From contig NZ_CP065410.1 of the NCBI RefSeq assembly GCF_020544405.1, positions 1 to 64,000 of the forward strand: a DNA stretch of 64,000 nucleotides. The letters are read 5' to 3'. Below the pieces are notes generated by a model. That model saw nothing but the letters and a program-made list of their open reading frames with translations, had not been told where the DNA came from and did not search any database. This stretch comes from Pseudomonas sp. IAC-BECa141 (GTDB taxonomy: Bacteria > Pseudomonadota > Gammaproteobacteria > Pseudomonadales > Pseudomonadaceae). A program made the position numbers and the translations under genes. Below, piece after piece: positions 41,562 to 50,310 of this stretch (position 1 is its first letter; each line of letters opens with the position of its first letter).

Positions 41562-42953
41562 ATGCGTTGCCTGTTGTTCGCCTGTCTGTTGCTCGGTTCC
41601 CTGCCCGCCTTCGCCCTGGATCGTTTTCAGGTCGAAGGCTATGCGTTGCCCAATGGTTTGCAGTTGCTGCTCAAGCCCGGCACCGAGCGTGGGCACGTGG
41701 CGATCCGCTTGGTGATCGGTGTCGGGCTCGACGACTTCGATTGCAATGAAAAGGAGCTGCCGCACCTGCTCGAACACTTGCTGTTCAGCGGCATCGACGC
41801 CACCGGCGAAGGTGGCCTCGAAGAGCGCATGCAGGCCCTCGGCGGTGACTGGAACGCCTTCACCAGCAACGCCGACACCACCTTCGTCATCGAAGCCCCG
41901 GCGAAAAACCAGCGCAAGGTCCTCGATCTGCTGCTGGACCTGCTGACCCAGACCCGTTTCGACGACAACGCGATCAACGCCGCCAAACGGGTGGTCGAGC
42001 GCGAGGACGGCGGTCATTACACCCGGCTGCAACGCTTTCTCGATCGGCAGGATCTGGGCCACACCGCCAGCAATCAACTGGCGGTCGAACTGGGCCTCAA
42101 ATGCCCGCAGCGGGCCGAAGTCGATGGCCTGACCCGCGAGCAGCTGGATAAGGTGCGCAAGGCCTGGTACGCGCCGAACAACATGACCCTGATCGTCGTC
42201 GGTGACCTCGACAAACTGCTGCCGGCCTATCTGGAACGGGCGTGGGGCGCGCTCGAAGCGGTCGAGCCGAGCGAGCACCGTCCATTGCCTGACATCCGCG
42301 CCAGTGCCGCTCACGAACGCACGATCACTCGCGGCTTCATCGGCAACAGCGCCAAGCTGCACTGGCTGGTGCCGGAGCCGGTGCTGGACGATCAGTACGA
42401 CGAAACCTTCGATCTGCTCAAGGAATACCTGGAGTGGGCGCTGTACCGCCAATTGCGCCTGAACCACGGTTTGTCCTACGGGCCGTGGGCCGAGCGCGAA
42501 GTGTTCGGCGGTGTCGGCTTCATGAGCCTGAACGCCGATCTGGATCGCGCTGACATTGCCGAGGCCGAACAAGTGCTGGAAGACCTCAAGGCCGACCTGC
42601 TGAAAAACGGCCTCGATGCCGACACCTTCAATCGCTTGAAACAAGCCGCCATCGCCCATCAGGCCTGGGCCGTGCAAGGCACCAGCGCCTTGGCCGATTA
42701 TTACTGGAGCGCCCTGGGCGACTACGAGGATGGTCGCTTCGCCGATCCTGCGCGGGAGCTGCAAGGCGTGACGCTGGAGGCGGCGAACAAGGCCATGCGC
42801 GAGTTGCTGCTGCAACCGGGTTATCTGCGCATCGAGAAACCGCTGCTCAGCGACGATCAGGTGTTGTGGCTGCTGGCGGGCGGATTGGGCGTGCTGGTGC
42901 TGATTCTGCTCGGCTGGCGCCTGCATCGGCGCAAGTCCGTGCATCCGGATTGA
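41562..42953 (+). CDS. Membrane-anchored periplasmic M16-family zinc peptidase
   Basis: This 463-residue pitrilysin-type metalloprotease has a signal peptide (MRCLLFACLLLGSLPAFA), the inverted zinc motif H68-L-L-E-H72 and a third ligand near E146/E148 (VVEREDGG). A second, inactive M16 half follows. It ends in one membrane segment (VLWLLAGGLGVLVLILLGW) and a short basic tail, so the catalytic part should be tethered in the periplasm. Most bacterial M16 proteases of this size lack such an anchor. Substrates are unknown. Confidence 0.83.
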   Translation: MRCLLFACLLLGSLPAFALDRFQVEGYALPNGLQLLLKPGTERGHVAIRLVIGVGLDDFDCNEKELPHLLEHLLFSGIDATGEGGLEERMQALGGDWNAFTSNADTTFVIEAPAKNQRKVLDLLLDLLTQTRFDDNAINAAKRVVEREDGGHYTRLQRFLDRQDLGHTASNQLAVELGLKCPQRAEVDGLTREQLDKVRKAWYAPNNMTLIVVGDLDKLLPAYLERAWGALEAVEPSEHRPLPDIRASAAHERTITRGFIGNSAKLHWLVPEPVLDDQYDETFDLLKEYLEWALYRQLRLNHGLSYGPWAEREVFGGVGFMSLNADLDRADIAEAEQVLEDLKADLLKNGLDADTFNRLKQAAIAHQAWAVQGTSALADYYWSALGDYEDGRFADPARELQGVTLEAANKAMRELLLQPGYLRIEKPLLSDDQVLWLLAGGLGVLVLILLGWRLHRRKSVHPD

Positions 42954-43028
42954 CCGGCAGCCTCGCCACGCGGCCCGGCGGGCGCTACTCTGTCGAGGTT
43001 TTTTCCTATCCAGTCGTGAACCGCCCAC

Positions 43029-44057
43029 ATGTCTAAATTGACCCTCCTGATCCAGCGCATTCTCGAACTGATGAAGCGCTACCCCGGGGTTATTGCGCTC
43101 GGCGGATTCATCTCCGGGGTCGGCAGTTTCATTCTGGTCGACCGGCAACAGGGGCTGGCGAGCTGGATCACCACGATCATGCTGCTGAGCTGGATCTGGC
43201 TGATGCTGGAAAACAGCCTGACCCAGCTGTTCACGCGGATCTTCAAACGGGAAATCCCCCAGCCGCTGCTGCGTTACGCGACGCAGATGATCCACCAGGA
43301 AAGCCTGTTTTTCGTCCTGCCGTTCTTCTTCATCACCACCACCTGGAACAGCGGCCAGCTGTTTTTCACCGGGCTGCTGTGCATCGCGGCGCTGATTTCA
43401 ATCATCGACCCGCTCTACTACAAGTGGCTGGCGCCAAGGCGCTGGGCGTTCCTCGCGCTGCACACCCTGACACTGTTCGCCGCTCTGCTCACGGCGCTGC
43501 CGGTGATCATGCACCTGACCACTTCGCAGAGTTTCAAATGGGCGCTGGGGATTGCGGTGGTGCTGTCGTTCCCGAGCCTGGCGTCGATCTTCCCGATCCG
43601 CACGGTGCGCAATGCGCTGGCGATCCTCAGCATCACCATCGGGATCGGCGGTGTGGGCTGGGTCCTGCGTTCGTGGGTGCCACCGGCAACGCTGTGGATG
43701 ACTGACGTGGCGATCAGCACTCAGGTGCAGGACCGGGTTCCGGGCGACAGCCTCAAGGAAGTCAGCGCCGAGCAGATCCGTGGCGGCGGGCTATATGCCT
43801 ACACCGCGATCAACGCGCCGCGCGGACTCGATGAGCGGATTTATCACGTGTGGCAGTTCAACGGTAAAGAGGTCGACCGCATCGCCCTCGATATCCACGG
43901 CGGGCGCAAGGAAGGCTATCGGGCCTGGACCCACAAACAGAATTTCCCCGGCAACCCGGCGGGCAAATGGCAGGTGCGGGTGTTGACCGAAGACGGTCAG
44001 GTGATCGGCGTGCTGCGCTTCGAGGTCAAGGACAGCACACCGACCAAAGAAAAGTAA
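43029..44057 (+). CDS. Polytopic membrane protein with C-terminal DUF2914-type domain
   Basis: The first 215 of 342 residues form about seven hydrophobic segments (GVIALGGFISGVGSFILVD onwards; DUF5924-like). The last 120 form an extracytoplasmic domain (IYHVWQFNGKEVDRIALDIHGG…GKWQVRVLTEDGQVIGVLRFEV), the pattern of DUF2914. Function is not known; DUF2914 domains are presumed to bind a carbohydrate or envelope component. It starts 75 bases after the M16 peptidase gene in the same direction. Confidence 0.75.
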   Translation: MSKLTLLIQRILELMKRYPGVIALGGFISGVGSFILVDRQQGLASWITTIMLLSWIWLMLENSLTQLFTRIFKREIPQPLLRYATQMIHQESLFFVLPFFFITTTWNSGQLFFTGLLCIAALISIIDPLYYKWLAPRRWAFLALHTLTLFAALLTALPVIMHLTTSQSFKWALGIAVVLSFPSLASIFPIRTVRNALAILSITIGIGGVGWVLRSWVPPATLWMTDVAISTQVQDRVPGDSLKEVSAEQIRGGGLYAYTAINAPRGLDERIYHVWQFNGKEVDRIALDIHGGRKEGYRAWTHKQNFPGNPAGKWQVRVLTEDGQVIGVLRFEVKDSTPTKEK

Positions 44058-44112
44058 CCGGGTTCGTGCTATTACGTATGCCAGCGTATTCAGCCGAACA
44101 AGCCCGGAGCTT

Positions 44113-45261
44113 ATGACCAGCAGCCCAATGACCGGCAGTGCCCGCCTGGACACCTCGATCACCCCTGCCCGCCTGCGGGTTACCGGGGACTGGACGCTTG
44201 CCCATTACGCCGACCTCAAGCAACTGAGCGAAACGCTCCACGGCCAGTACGACGCCAACACGCCCATTGATCTCAACGGTCTCGGCGCCCTCGACACCGC
44301 CGGCGCGTCGCTGCTGGTGGAACTGCTCGGCTCGGAGCGGCTGGGCAAGTCCGCCGAACACCCCGATTGCACGCTTTCCAGCGCCGACCGCGCCTTGCTG
44401 CAAACCGTGTATCGCTCGCTGACCGACTTCTGCGTGCCGATCAAGGAACCGGAAATCAGCGTCAGCGTGCAATTGCTGACGCGCATTGGCCGGGCTGTCG
44501 ACGCGGTCTGGCAAGACACGCTGCAACTGCTCGGCTTCGTCGGCCTGATCCTCGAAACCATCGCTCGCAGTCTGTTCCGGCCCAGGCGCTGGCGGATTAC
44601 GCCGATGATCGCCCATATCGAACAGACCGGCCTCGACGCCGCGCCCATCGTCGCGTTGCTGACCTTTCTGGTGGGCGCCGTGGTGGCGTTTCTCGGGGCG
44701 ACGGTGCTGGCCAGTTTCGGTGCCAGCGTGTTCACCGTGGATCTGGTGGGTTTTGCCTTCCTGCGGGAATTCGGCGTGTTGCTCACGGCGATCCTGATGG
44801 CCGGCCGTACCGCCAGTGCCTTTACCGCGCAGATCGGCTCGATGAAGGCCAACGAAGAAATCGACGCGATCCGCACACTCGGCCTCGACCCCATGGAATT
44901 GCTGGTGGTGCCGCGGGTGCTGGCGCTGCTGGTGGCGCTGCCGATGCTGACCTTTCTGGCGATGATCTGCGGGATCGTCGGCGGCGCGGTGGTCTGCGCG
45001 GTGTCGCTGGATATTTCGCCGGCGATGTTCCTGTCGCTGCTGCAAAGCGACATAGGGATTCAACATTTCCTGGTGGGCCTGGTCAAAGCCCCGATCTTTG
45101 CCTTCCTGATTGCCGCCATCGGTTGTCTGGAGGGCTTCAAGGTCAGCGGCAGCGCCGAATCGGTCGGCGCCCACACCACTTCGAGCGTGGTGCAATCGAT
45201 TTTCGTGGTGATCGTGCTCGACGCGGTCGCCGCGCTGTTTTTCATGGAGATGGGCTGGTGA
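44113..45261 (+). CDS. MlaE-family ABC transporter permease with N-terminal STAS domain
   Basis: This is the permease of an MCE-type lipid transporter. Residues 1-105 form a STAS-like domain (NTPIDLNGLGALDTAGASLLVELLG). The rest is the MlaE permease with five or so membrane segments and the family signature GRTASAFTAQIGSMKANEEIDAIRTLGLDPMELLVVPR. The 382-residue fused form is typical of the second Mla-like system in Pseudomonas. It is the first gene of a four-gene operon; its stop overlaps the ATPase start (GTGA). Confidence 0.9.
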   Translation: MTSSPMTGSARLDTSITPARLRVTGDWTLAHYADLKQLSETLHGQYDANTPIDLNGLGALDTAGASLLVELLGSERLGKSAEHPDCTLSSADRALLQTVYRSLTDFCVPIKEPEISVSVQLLTRIGRAVDAVWQDTLQLLGFVGLILETIARSLFRPRRWRITPMIAHIEQTGLDAAPIVALLTFLVGAVVAFLGATVLASFGASVFTVDLVGFAFLREFGVLLTAILMAGRTASAFTAQIGSMKANEEIDAIRTLGLDPMELLVVPRVLALLVALPMLTFLAMICGIVGGAVVCAVSLDISPAMFLSLLQSDIGIQHFLVGLVKAPIFAFLIAAIGCLEGFKVSGSAESVGAHTTSSVVQSIFVVIVLDAVAALFFMEMGW

Positions 45262-46061
45262 GTCGTCTACCCCGCGCGCCCTCCGAGGCGGTGATCGAAG
45301 TCCGTGGCCTGTGCAATCGCTTCGGCCGCCAGAGCGTGCACGAGAACCTCGACCTCGACTTATACAAGGGCGAGATCCTGGCCGTGGTCGGCGGCTCCGG
45401 CAGCGGTAAATCGGTGCTGCTGCGCAGCATCGTCGGCTTGCGCCAACCGAGCGAGGGCGTGGTCAAGGTGTTCGGTCAGAACCTGCCGAGCCTGGCGGAG
45501 CATGAGCGTTCGTTGATTGAACGGCGTTTCGGTGTGCTGTTCCAGAAAGGCGCGCTGTTCTCGTCGTTGACGGTGACCGAGAACGTCGCCCTGCCGCTTA
45601 TTGAACACGCCGGTCTGAGCCGCGATGACGCCGAGCATCTGGCGGCGGTGAAGCTGGCGCTGGCCGGGCTGCCGCTGTCGGCGGCGGACAAATACCCCGC
45701 CTCGCTGTCCGGCGGCATGATCAAGCGTGCGGCACTGGCCCGGGCGCTGGCGCTGGACCCGGACATCCTGTTTCTCGACGAACCCACCGCCGGCCTCGAT
45801 CCGATTGGCGCGGCGCAGTTCGACCAATTGATCCTGACCCTGCGCGACGCGCTCGGCCTGAGCGTGTTTCTGGTGACCCACGACCTCGACACGCTCTACA
45901 CCATCACCGACCGCGTCGCGGTACTCGCGCAGAAGAAGGTGCTGGTGGCCGGTCCCATCGATGTGGTCTCGGAAACCGACGACGCGTGGATTCACGAATA
46001 CTTCCACGGCCCTCGCGGCCGCTCGGCGCTGGACGCCGCCAAACAGCTCAACGAGGTCTGA
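45258..46061 (+). CDS. ABC transporter ATP-binding protein (MlaF-like)
   Basis: This is the ATPase subunit of the MCE lipid transporter, 267 residues from GTG 45258. Walker A GGSGSGKS is at 45-52, the signature LSGGMIKRAALARALA and Walker B ILFLDEPTAGLDP follow, with the H-loop VTHDLDTL. The GTG overlaps the permease stop by four bases, and the MCE gene follows one base after its stop. The open frame extends upstream to 44367 only as a shadow of the permease gene. Confidence 0.92.
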   Translation: MSRLPRAPSEAVIEVRGLCNRFGRQSVHENLDLDLYKGEILAVVGGSGSGKSVLLRSIVGLRQPSEGVVKVFGQNLPSLAEHERSLIERRFGVLFQKGALFSSLTVTENVALPLIEHAGLSRDDAEHLAAVKLALAGLPLSAADKYPASLSGGMIKRAALARALALDPDILFLDEPTAGLDPIGAAQFDQLILTLRDALGLSVFLVTHDLDTLYTITDRVAVLAQKKVLVAGPIDVVSETDDAWIHEYFHGPRGRSALDAAKQLNEV

Positions 46062-46062
46062 C

Positions 46063-47001
46063 ATGGAAACCCGAGCCCATCATGTGTTGATCGGCCTGTT
46101 CACGGTGATTGTGGTGGCGGGCGCCCTGCTCTTCGGTCTGTGGCTGGCCAAGTCCAGCGTCGACACCGAGTTCAAGGATTACGAAATCGTCTTCAACGAA
46201 GCGGTCAGCGGCCTGTCCCGGGGCAGTCCGGTGCAGTACAGCGGGATCAAGGTCGGCGATGTGGTCAGCCTGCGCCTCGACCCGAAGGACCCGCGCCGGG
46301 TGCTGGCACGGATTCGTCTGGCGGGTGACACGCCGGTCAAGGAAGACACTCAGGCCAAACTGGCTCTGGCCGGGATCACCGGCACCTCGATCATCCAGCT
46401 CAGCGGAGGCACGCCAGAGAGCCCGAAACTCAAGGGCCACGACGGCAACCTGCCGACCATCGTCGCATCGCCCTCGCCCATTTCGCGGCTGCTCAATGAC
46501 AGCAATGACCTGATGAGCGGGGTCAGCACGCTGCTGAGCAACGCCAATCAGATGTTCTCCGCCGACAACATCGAGCGCGTGAGCAAAACCCTCGAGCATC
46601 TGGAGCAGACCACCGGCTCGATCAACGATCAGCGTGGCGACCTGCGTCAGGCCATGCAGCAACTGGCGACGGTCGGCAAACAGGCCGGCAACATGCTCGA
46701 ACAGACGTCTGCGCTGATGCGTAACGCCAACGGTTTGCTCAACGATCAGGGCAAGCAGGCCTTGGGCAGCGCCGAGCAGGCGATGAAGTCCCTGGAGCAA
46801 AGCAGCGCCACCATCAACGGCTTGCTCAGCAAGAATCAGAATTCCCTCGACAGCGGCATGCAGGGCCTTAACGGTCTGGCCCCGGCGATCCGCGAACTGC
46901 GTGAAACCCTGAACTCGCTGCGCGCCATTTCCCAACGCCTGGAGGCCAACCCCAGCGGTTACCTGCTGGGCAGTGACAAGAACAAGGAGTTCACGCCATG
47001 A
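46063..47001 (+). CDS. MCE (MlaD-like) lipid-transport protein
   Basis: This membrane-anchored periplasmic MCE protein has 312 residues: an N-terminal membrane helix (VLIGLFTVIVVAGALLFGLWLA) and one MCE domain (about 38-120, GSPVQYSGIKVGDVVSLRLD). A long helical tail (about 150-300), rich in heptad-like QLATVGKQAGNMLEQT and NGLLNDQGKQALGS segments, may form a tube or coiled coil across the periplasm as in PqiB/YebT-type proteins. It presumably carries phospholipids between inner and outer membranes. Its stop overlaps the lipoprotein start (ATGA). Confidence 0.9.
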   Translation: METRAHHVLIGLFTVIVVAGALLFGLWLAKSSVDTEFKDYEIVFNEAVSGLSRGSPVQYSGIKVGDVVSLRLDPKDPRRVLARIRLAGDTPVKEDTQAKLALAGITGTSIIQLSGGTPESPKLKGHDGNLPTIVASPSPISRLLNDSNDLMSGVSTLLSNANQMFSADNIERVSKTLEHLEQTTGSINDQRGDLRQAMQQLATVGKQAGNMLEQTSALMRNANGLLNDQGKQALGSAEQAMKSLEQSSATINGLLSKNQNSLDSGMQGLNGLAPAIRELRETLNSLRAISQRLEANPSGYLLGSDKNKEFTP

Positions 47002-47624
47002 AGCTGACTCGCCTCGCCCTCCTCGCCGGCTTCACGCTGATCAGTGCGTGCTCGATCCTGCCCAAGTCCGAACCGCTGGACGTCTACCGTTTGCCAGCCG
47101 CACAGGCGCCCGCCTCGGCCGGTTCGGCGGCGGCTCGGCACTGGTCGCTGCGTCTGAACAAACTGCAGGCCAGCGAAGCGCTGAATCGGCCGAGCATCGC
47201 GGTGATTCCCCAAGGGGATGTGATCAGCAGCTACAAGGCCTCGCGCTGGAGCGATCCGGCGCCGGTGCTGGTGCGTAACCGGTTGCTTGATGGCTTTGCG
47301 CGTGATGGCCGGGTGACGTTGCTCAGTACCGATGACAGCAATTTTGCTGCGGACCTGGAGCTGGGCGGCAGCCTGCAAGCGTTTCAGACCGAGTACCAGG
47401 GCAATCAGGCCAGCGTCGTGGTGCGGGTCGATGCGTTGCTGGTGCGCGGTTATGACCAGAAGATTCTCGCCAGCCAGCGCTTTGAAGAGCGCCAGCCGCT
47501 GAGTGATGTGCAGGTGCCGGCGGTGGTGGCCGGGTTTGGACAGGCCAGTGATCGCCTCACCGCGAAGGTTGTGGCATGGACCGTTCAGCAAGGCCAGCAG
47601 TTTGCGCAACAACCCAGACCTTGA
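46998..47624 (+). CDS. ABC-type transport auxiliary lipoprotein (PqiC-like)
   Basis: This 208-residue lipoprotein has the lipobox LISAC with C18 and a mature domain of the ABC-transporter auxiliary family (PqiC type), which associates with MCE proteins at the outer membrane. It opens MKLTRLALLAGFTLISACSILP. It is the last gene of the operon, coupled by a four-base overlap to the MCE gene. The residues after Cys18 (SI) do not suggest inner-membrane retention. Confidence 0.87.
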   Translation: MKLTRLALLAGFTLISACSILPKSEPLDVYRLPAAQAPASAGSAAARHWSLRLNKLQASEALNRPSIAVIPQGDVISSYKASRWSDPAPVLVRNRLLDGFARDGRVTLLSTDDSNFAADLELGGSLQAFQTEYQGNQASVVVRVDALLVRGYDQKILASQRFEERQPLSDVQVPAVVAGFGQASDRLTAKVVAWTVQQGQQFAQQPRP

Positions 47625-47647
47625 GGCTCCATATTCGAGATTTGTGT

Positions 47648-48877
47648 TTAACCGAAGAACCAGTAGCAGACGCCGATAGCGCCGAGCACGCCCGCCAGCT
47701 CGGCCAGCAGCGCGCATCCCACGGCATGTCGCGCCCGCTGGATGCCCACCGCGCCGAAGTACACCGCCAGCACGTAGAACGTGGTCTCGGTGCTGCCCTG
47801 GATTGTCGCCGCCACCAGCGCCGGGAAACTGTCCACGCCCGAGGTCTTCATGGTTTCGATCAGCATCGCCCGGGCGGCGCTGCCGGAGAACGGTTTGACC
47901 ATGGCGGTCGGCAGCGCATCGACGAAACGCGTGTCCCACCCTGCCCACTCCACCAGATGACGAATGCCGTCGAGACCGAAATCCAGCGCACCTGAGGCAC
48001 GCAATACGCCGATCGCGCACAGCATCGCCACCAGATACGGCAGCAGGCTCTTGGCAACGTCGAAACCTTCCTTCGCCCCTTCGACAAAGGCCTCGTAGAC
48101 CTTCACCTTGCGCAATGCGCCGATCACCAGGAACAGCATGATCAGGCCGAACAGCGTCAGGTTGCCGAGAATCGATGACAGCCCCGCCAGCGCGGTGGCC
48201 GACATTGTCGCGAGCAGCGCCATGAAGCCGCCGAGAATCAGCGCACCGGGAATCAGGTAAGCCAGCACCACCGGGTCCCACACACGCAGGCGCTGCATGA
48301 ACGCCACCGACAGGAAGCCGACAATGGTCGAGCAACTGGTGGCCAGCAGGATCGGCAGGAACACCAGCGTCGGGTCCGGCGCGCCTTGCTGGGCGCGGTA
48401 CATGAAAATCGTCACCGGCAGCAGGGTCAGGGACGAGGCGTTGAGCACCAGGAACAGGATCTGCGCGTTGCTGGCGATGGTCGAGCTGGGGTTGAGCTCC
48501 TGCAGCGCCTTCATGGCCTTGAGGCCGATCGGCGTGGCGGCGTTGTCCAGGCCAAGGCCGTTGGCGGCGAAGTTCAGGGTGATCAGGCCCAGCGCCGGGT
48601 GACCTGCCGGCACCTCCGGCATCAGCCGCAGGAACAGTGGCCCGAGCACCTTGGCCAGCCATTCGACGATGCCGGCCTTCTCGGCGATGCGCAGAAAACC
48701 CAGCCACAGGGTCAGCGTGCCGAACAGCAGCACCATGACTTCGACCGACAGCTTGGCCATGGCAAAAATGCTTTCCACCATCGCCGCGAATATTCCGGCG
48801 TTACCGCCGATCAGCCATTGTCCCAGTGCCGAAACGGCTGCCACGATGAAGAAGCCAAGCCACAGGCCATTAAGCAT
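47648..48877 (-). CDS. Nucleoside-recognition domain membrane protein (fused SpmA/SpmB-like)
   Basis: This 409-residue integral membrane protein combines two nucleoside-recognition (Gate) domains, the SpmA-like half (MLNGLWLGFFIVAAVSALGQWLIGG…TPIGLKAMKALQ) and the SpmB-like half (PYLVAMLCAIGVLRASGALDF…STETTFYVLAVYFGAVGIQR). Despite the spore maturation name, non-sporulating bacteria carry it. The transported molecule is not known. It is convergent with the lipoprotein gene and downstream of gltP, from which a terminator at 48931-48956 separates it. Confidence 0.85.
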   Translation of the reverse strand: MLNGLWLGFFIVAAVSALGQWLIGGNAGIFAAMVESIFAMAKLSVEVMVLLFGTLTLWLGFLRIAEKAGIVEWLAKVLGPLFLRLMPEVPAGHPALGLITLNFAANGLGLDNAATPIGLKAMKALQELNPSSTIASNAQILFLVLNASSLTLLPVTIFMYRAQQGAPDPTLVFLPILLATSCSTIVGFLSVAFMQRLRVWDPVVLAYLIPGALILGGFMALLATMSATALAGLSSILGNLTLFGLIMLFLVIGALRKVKVYEAFVEGAKEGFDVAKSLLPYLVAMLCAIGVLRASGALDFGLDGIRHLVEWAGWDTRFVDALPTAMVKPFSGSAARAMLIETMKTSGVDSFPALVAATIQGSTETTFYVLAVYFGAVGIQRARHAVGCALLAELAGVLGAIGVCYWFFG

Positions 48878-48930
48878 CAGTCAAATCCCCCGGAAGATGC
48901 GGCGAATGATAGCGGGGTCGCCAGAAACGA

Positions 48931-48956
48931 CAAACCCCGGATTTCTCCGGGGTTTG
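48931..48956 (-). terminator. Hairpin terminator after gltP
   Basis: CAAACCCCGG (48931-48940) and CCGGGGTTTG (48947-48956) form a ten-base-pair stem with loop ATTTCT, 22 bases beyond the gltP stop. It lacks a long T run but is stable. Confidence 0.75.
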
Positions 48957-48978
48957 TCAGGGTGCCTTGCGGGCGGGA

Positions 48979-50310
48979 TCAGTTTTTCGAAACGTCACCG
49001 GCCGGCAGTTTTTCCTTGCTGCGCCAGTGCGGCAGCGAGTTCCAGTAGCGCTGGCCCTTGGCGTCGTCGTACATGCCTTCCCAACGGGCGATAACCAGTA
49101 CGGCGAGGGCGTTGCCGATGACGTTCAGGGCGGTACGCGCCATGTCCATCACACGGTCGACACCGGCGATGAAAGCCAGGCCTTCCAGCGGAATGCCGAC
49201 GCTACCCAGGGTGGCGAGCAGCACCACGAAGGACACGCCCGGTACACCGGCGATGCCTTTGGAGGTGACCATCAGGGTCAGGACCAGCAGCAGTTGCTGG
49301 CTGATCGACAGGTCGATGCCGTACAGCTGGGCAATGAAGATCGCCGCGATGGACTGGTACAGGGTCGAACCGTCGAGGTTGAACGAGTAGCCGGTCGGTA
49401 CCACGAAGCTGCAGATGGCTTTCGGTGCGCCGTAGGCTTCCATCTTCTCGATCACGCGTGGCAGCACGGTTTCCGAGGAGGCGGTGGAGTAAGCCAGCAC
49501 CAGTTCATCCTTGAAGATGCGCATCAACTTGATCACCGAGAAACCGAACATCTTGGCGATCAGGCCCAGAACCACGAAGGCGAAGAAGGCGATGGCGACG
49601 TAAACCAGGATCACCAGTTTGGCCAGCGGCAGCAGCGAGGCGAAACCGAAGTTGGCCACGGTCACCGCGATCAGGGCGAACACACCGATTGGCGCGTAAT
49701 TCATGATCATGTGGGTGACTTTGAACATGCTTTCCGAGACGCTCTGGAACATCTTCACCAGCGGCTCGCGCAGGTCCGACTGCAGGCTCGACAGACCGAG
49801 GCCGAACAGTACGGAGAAGAAGATGATCGGCAGCATCTCGCCACGGGCCATGGCCGCGAAGATGTTCGACGGGATCAGGTTGAGGATGGTCTCGATGAAC
49901 GCGTGTTCATGCTGCACTTCGGCGGCGGTCGCCTGGTACTTGGAGATGTCCACGGTGCCCAGGGTGCTCATGTCGATGCCCGCACCCGGATGGAACAGGT
50001 TGGCCAGCAGCAGGCCGACGACAATGGCGATGGTGGTGACGATTTCGAAGTAGATGATGGTCTTCAGGCCGATGCGCCCGAGCTTCTTGGCGTCGCCCAC
50101 GCCGGCGATGCCGACGATCAGGGAAGAGATGACGATCGGGATCACGATCATCTTGATCAGACGGATAAAGATATCGCCTGCCGGTTGCAGGACGTTGCTG
50201 ATCCACCAGGCCTTCTCGGCACTGAAATGGTTGAGCAACGCACCGATTGCAATCCCCAATACCAGACCGATGATGATCTGCCAGGCGAGGCTAAGCTTTG
50301 CCTTCTTCAT
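48979..50310 (-). CDS. gltP: Glutamate/aspartate:proton symporter
   Basis: This 443-residue dicarboxylate/amino acid:cation symporter starts MKKAKLSLAWQIIIGLVLGIAIGALLNH. The serine-rich re-entrant loop STASSETVLPRVIEKME and the cation/substrate motif SFNLDGSTLYQSIAAIFIAQ (NLDGS in place of the NMDGT consensus) are present, with AGVPGVSFVVLLATL near the C-terminus. Gene order next to algB matches P. aeruginosa gltP. The open frame extends to 50466 without similarity. Its leader carries a terminator-like hairpin about 130 bases upstream, which may attenuate transcription. Confidence 0.9.
   Translation of the reverse strand: MKKAKLSLAWQIIIGLVLGIAIGALLNHFSAEKAWWISNVLQPAGDIFIRLIKMIVIPIVISSLIVGIAGVGDAKKLGRIGLKTIIYFEIVTTIAIVVGLLLANLFHPGAGIDMSTLGTVDISKYQATAAEVQHEHAFIETILNLIPSNIFAAMARGEMLPIIFFSVLFGLGLSSLQSDLREPLVKMFQSVSESMFKVTHMIMNYAPIGVFALIAVTVANFGFASLLPLAKLVILVYVAIAFFAFVVLGLIAKMFGFSVIKLMRIFKDELVLAYSTASSETVLPRVIEKMEAYGAPKAICSFVVPTGYSFNLDGSTLYQSIAAIFIAQLYGIDLSISQQLLLVLTLMVTSKGIAGVPGVSFVVLLATLGSVGIPLEGLAFIAGVDRVMDMARTALNVIGNALAVLVIARWEGMYDDAKGQRYWNSLPHWRSKEKLPAGDVSKN

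Noticed and set aside
42961..43004. CCTCG…CGAGG followed by TTTTTT between the M16 peptidase and DUF2914-type genes
   Set aside because: Stem is only five base pairs around a loop of about 28 bases; too weak to call a terminator despite the T run.
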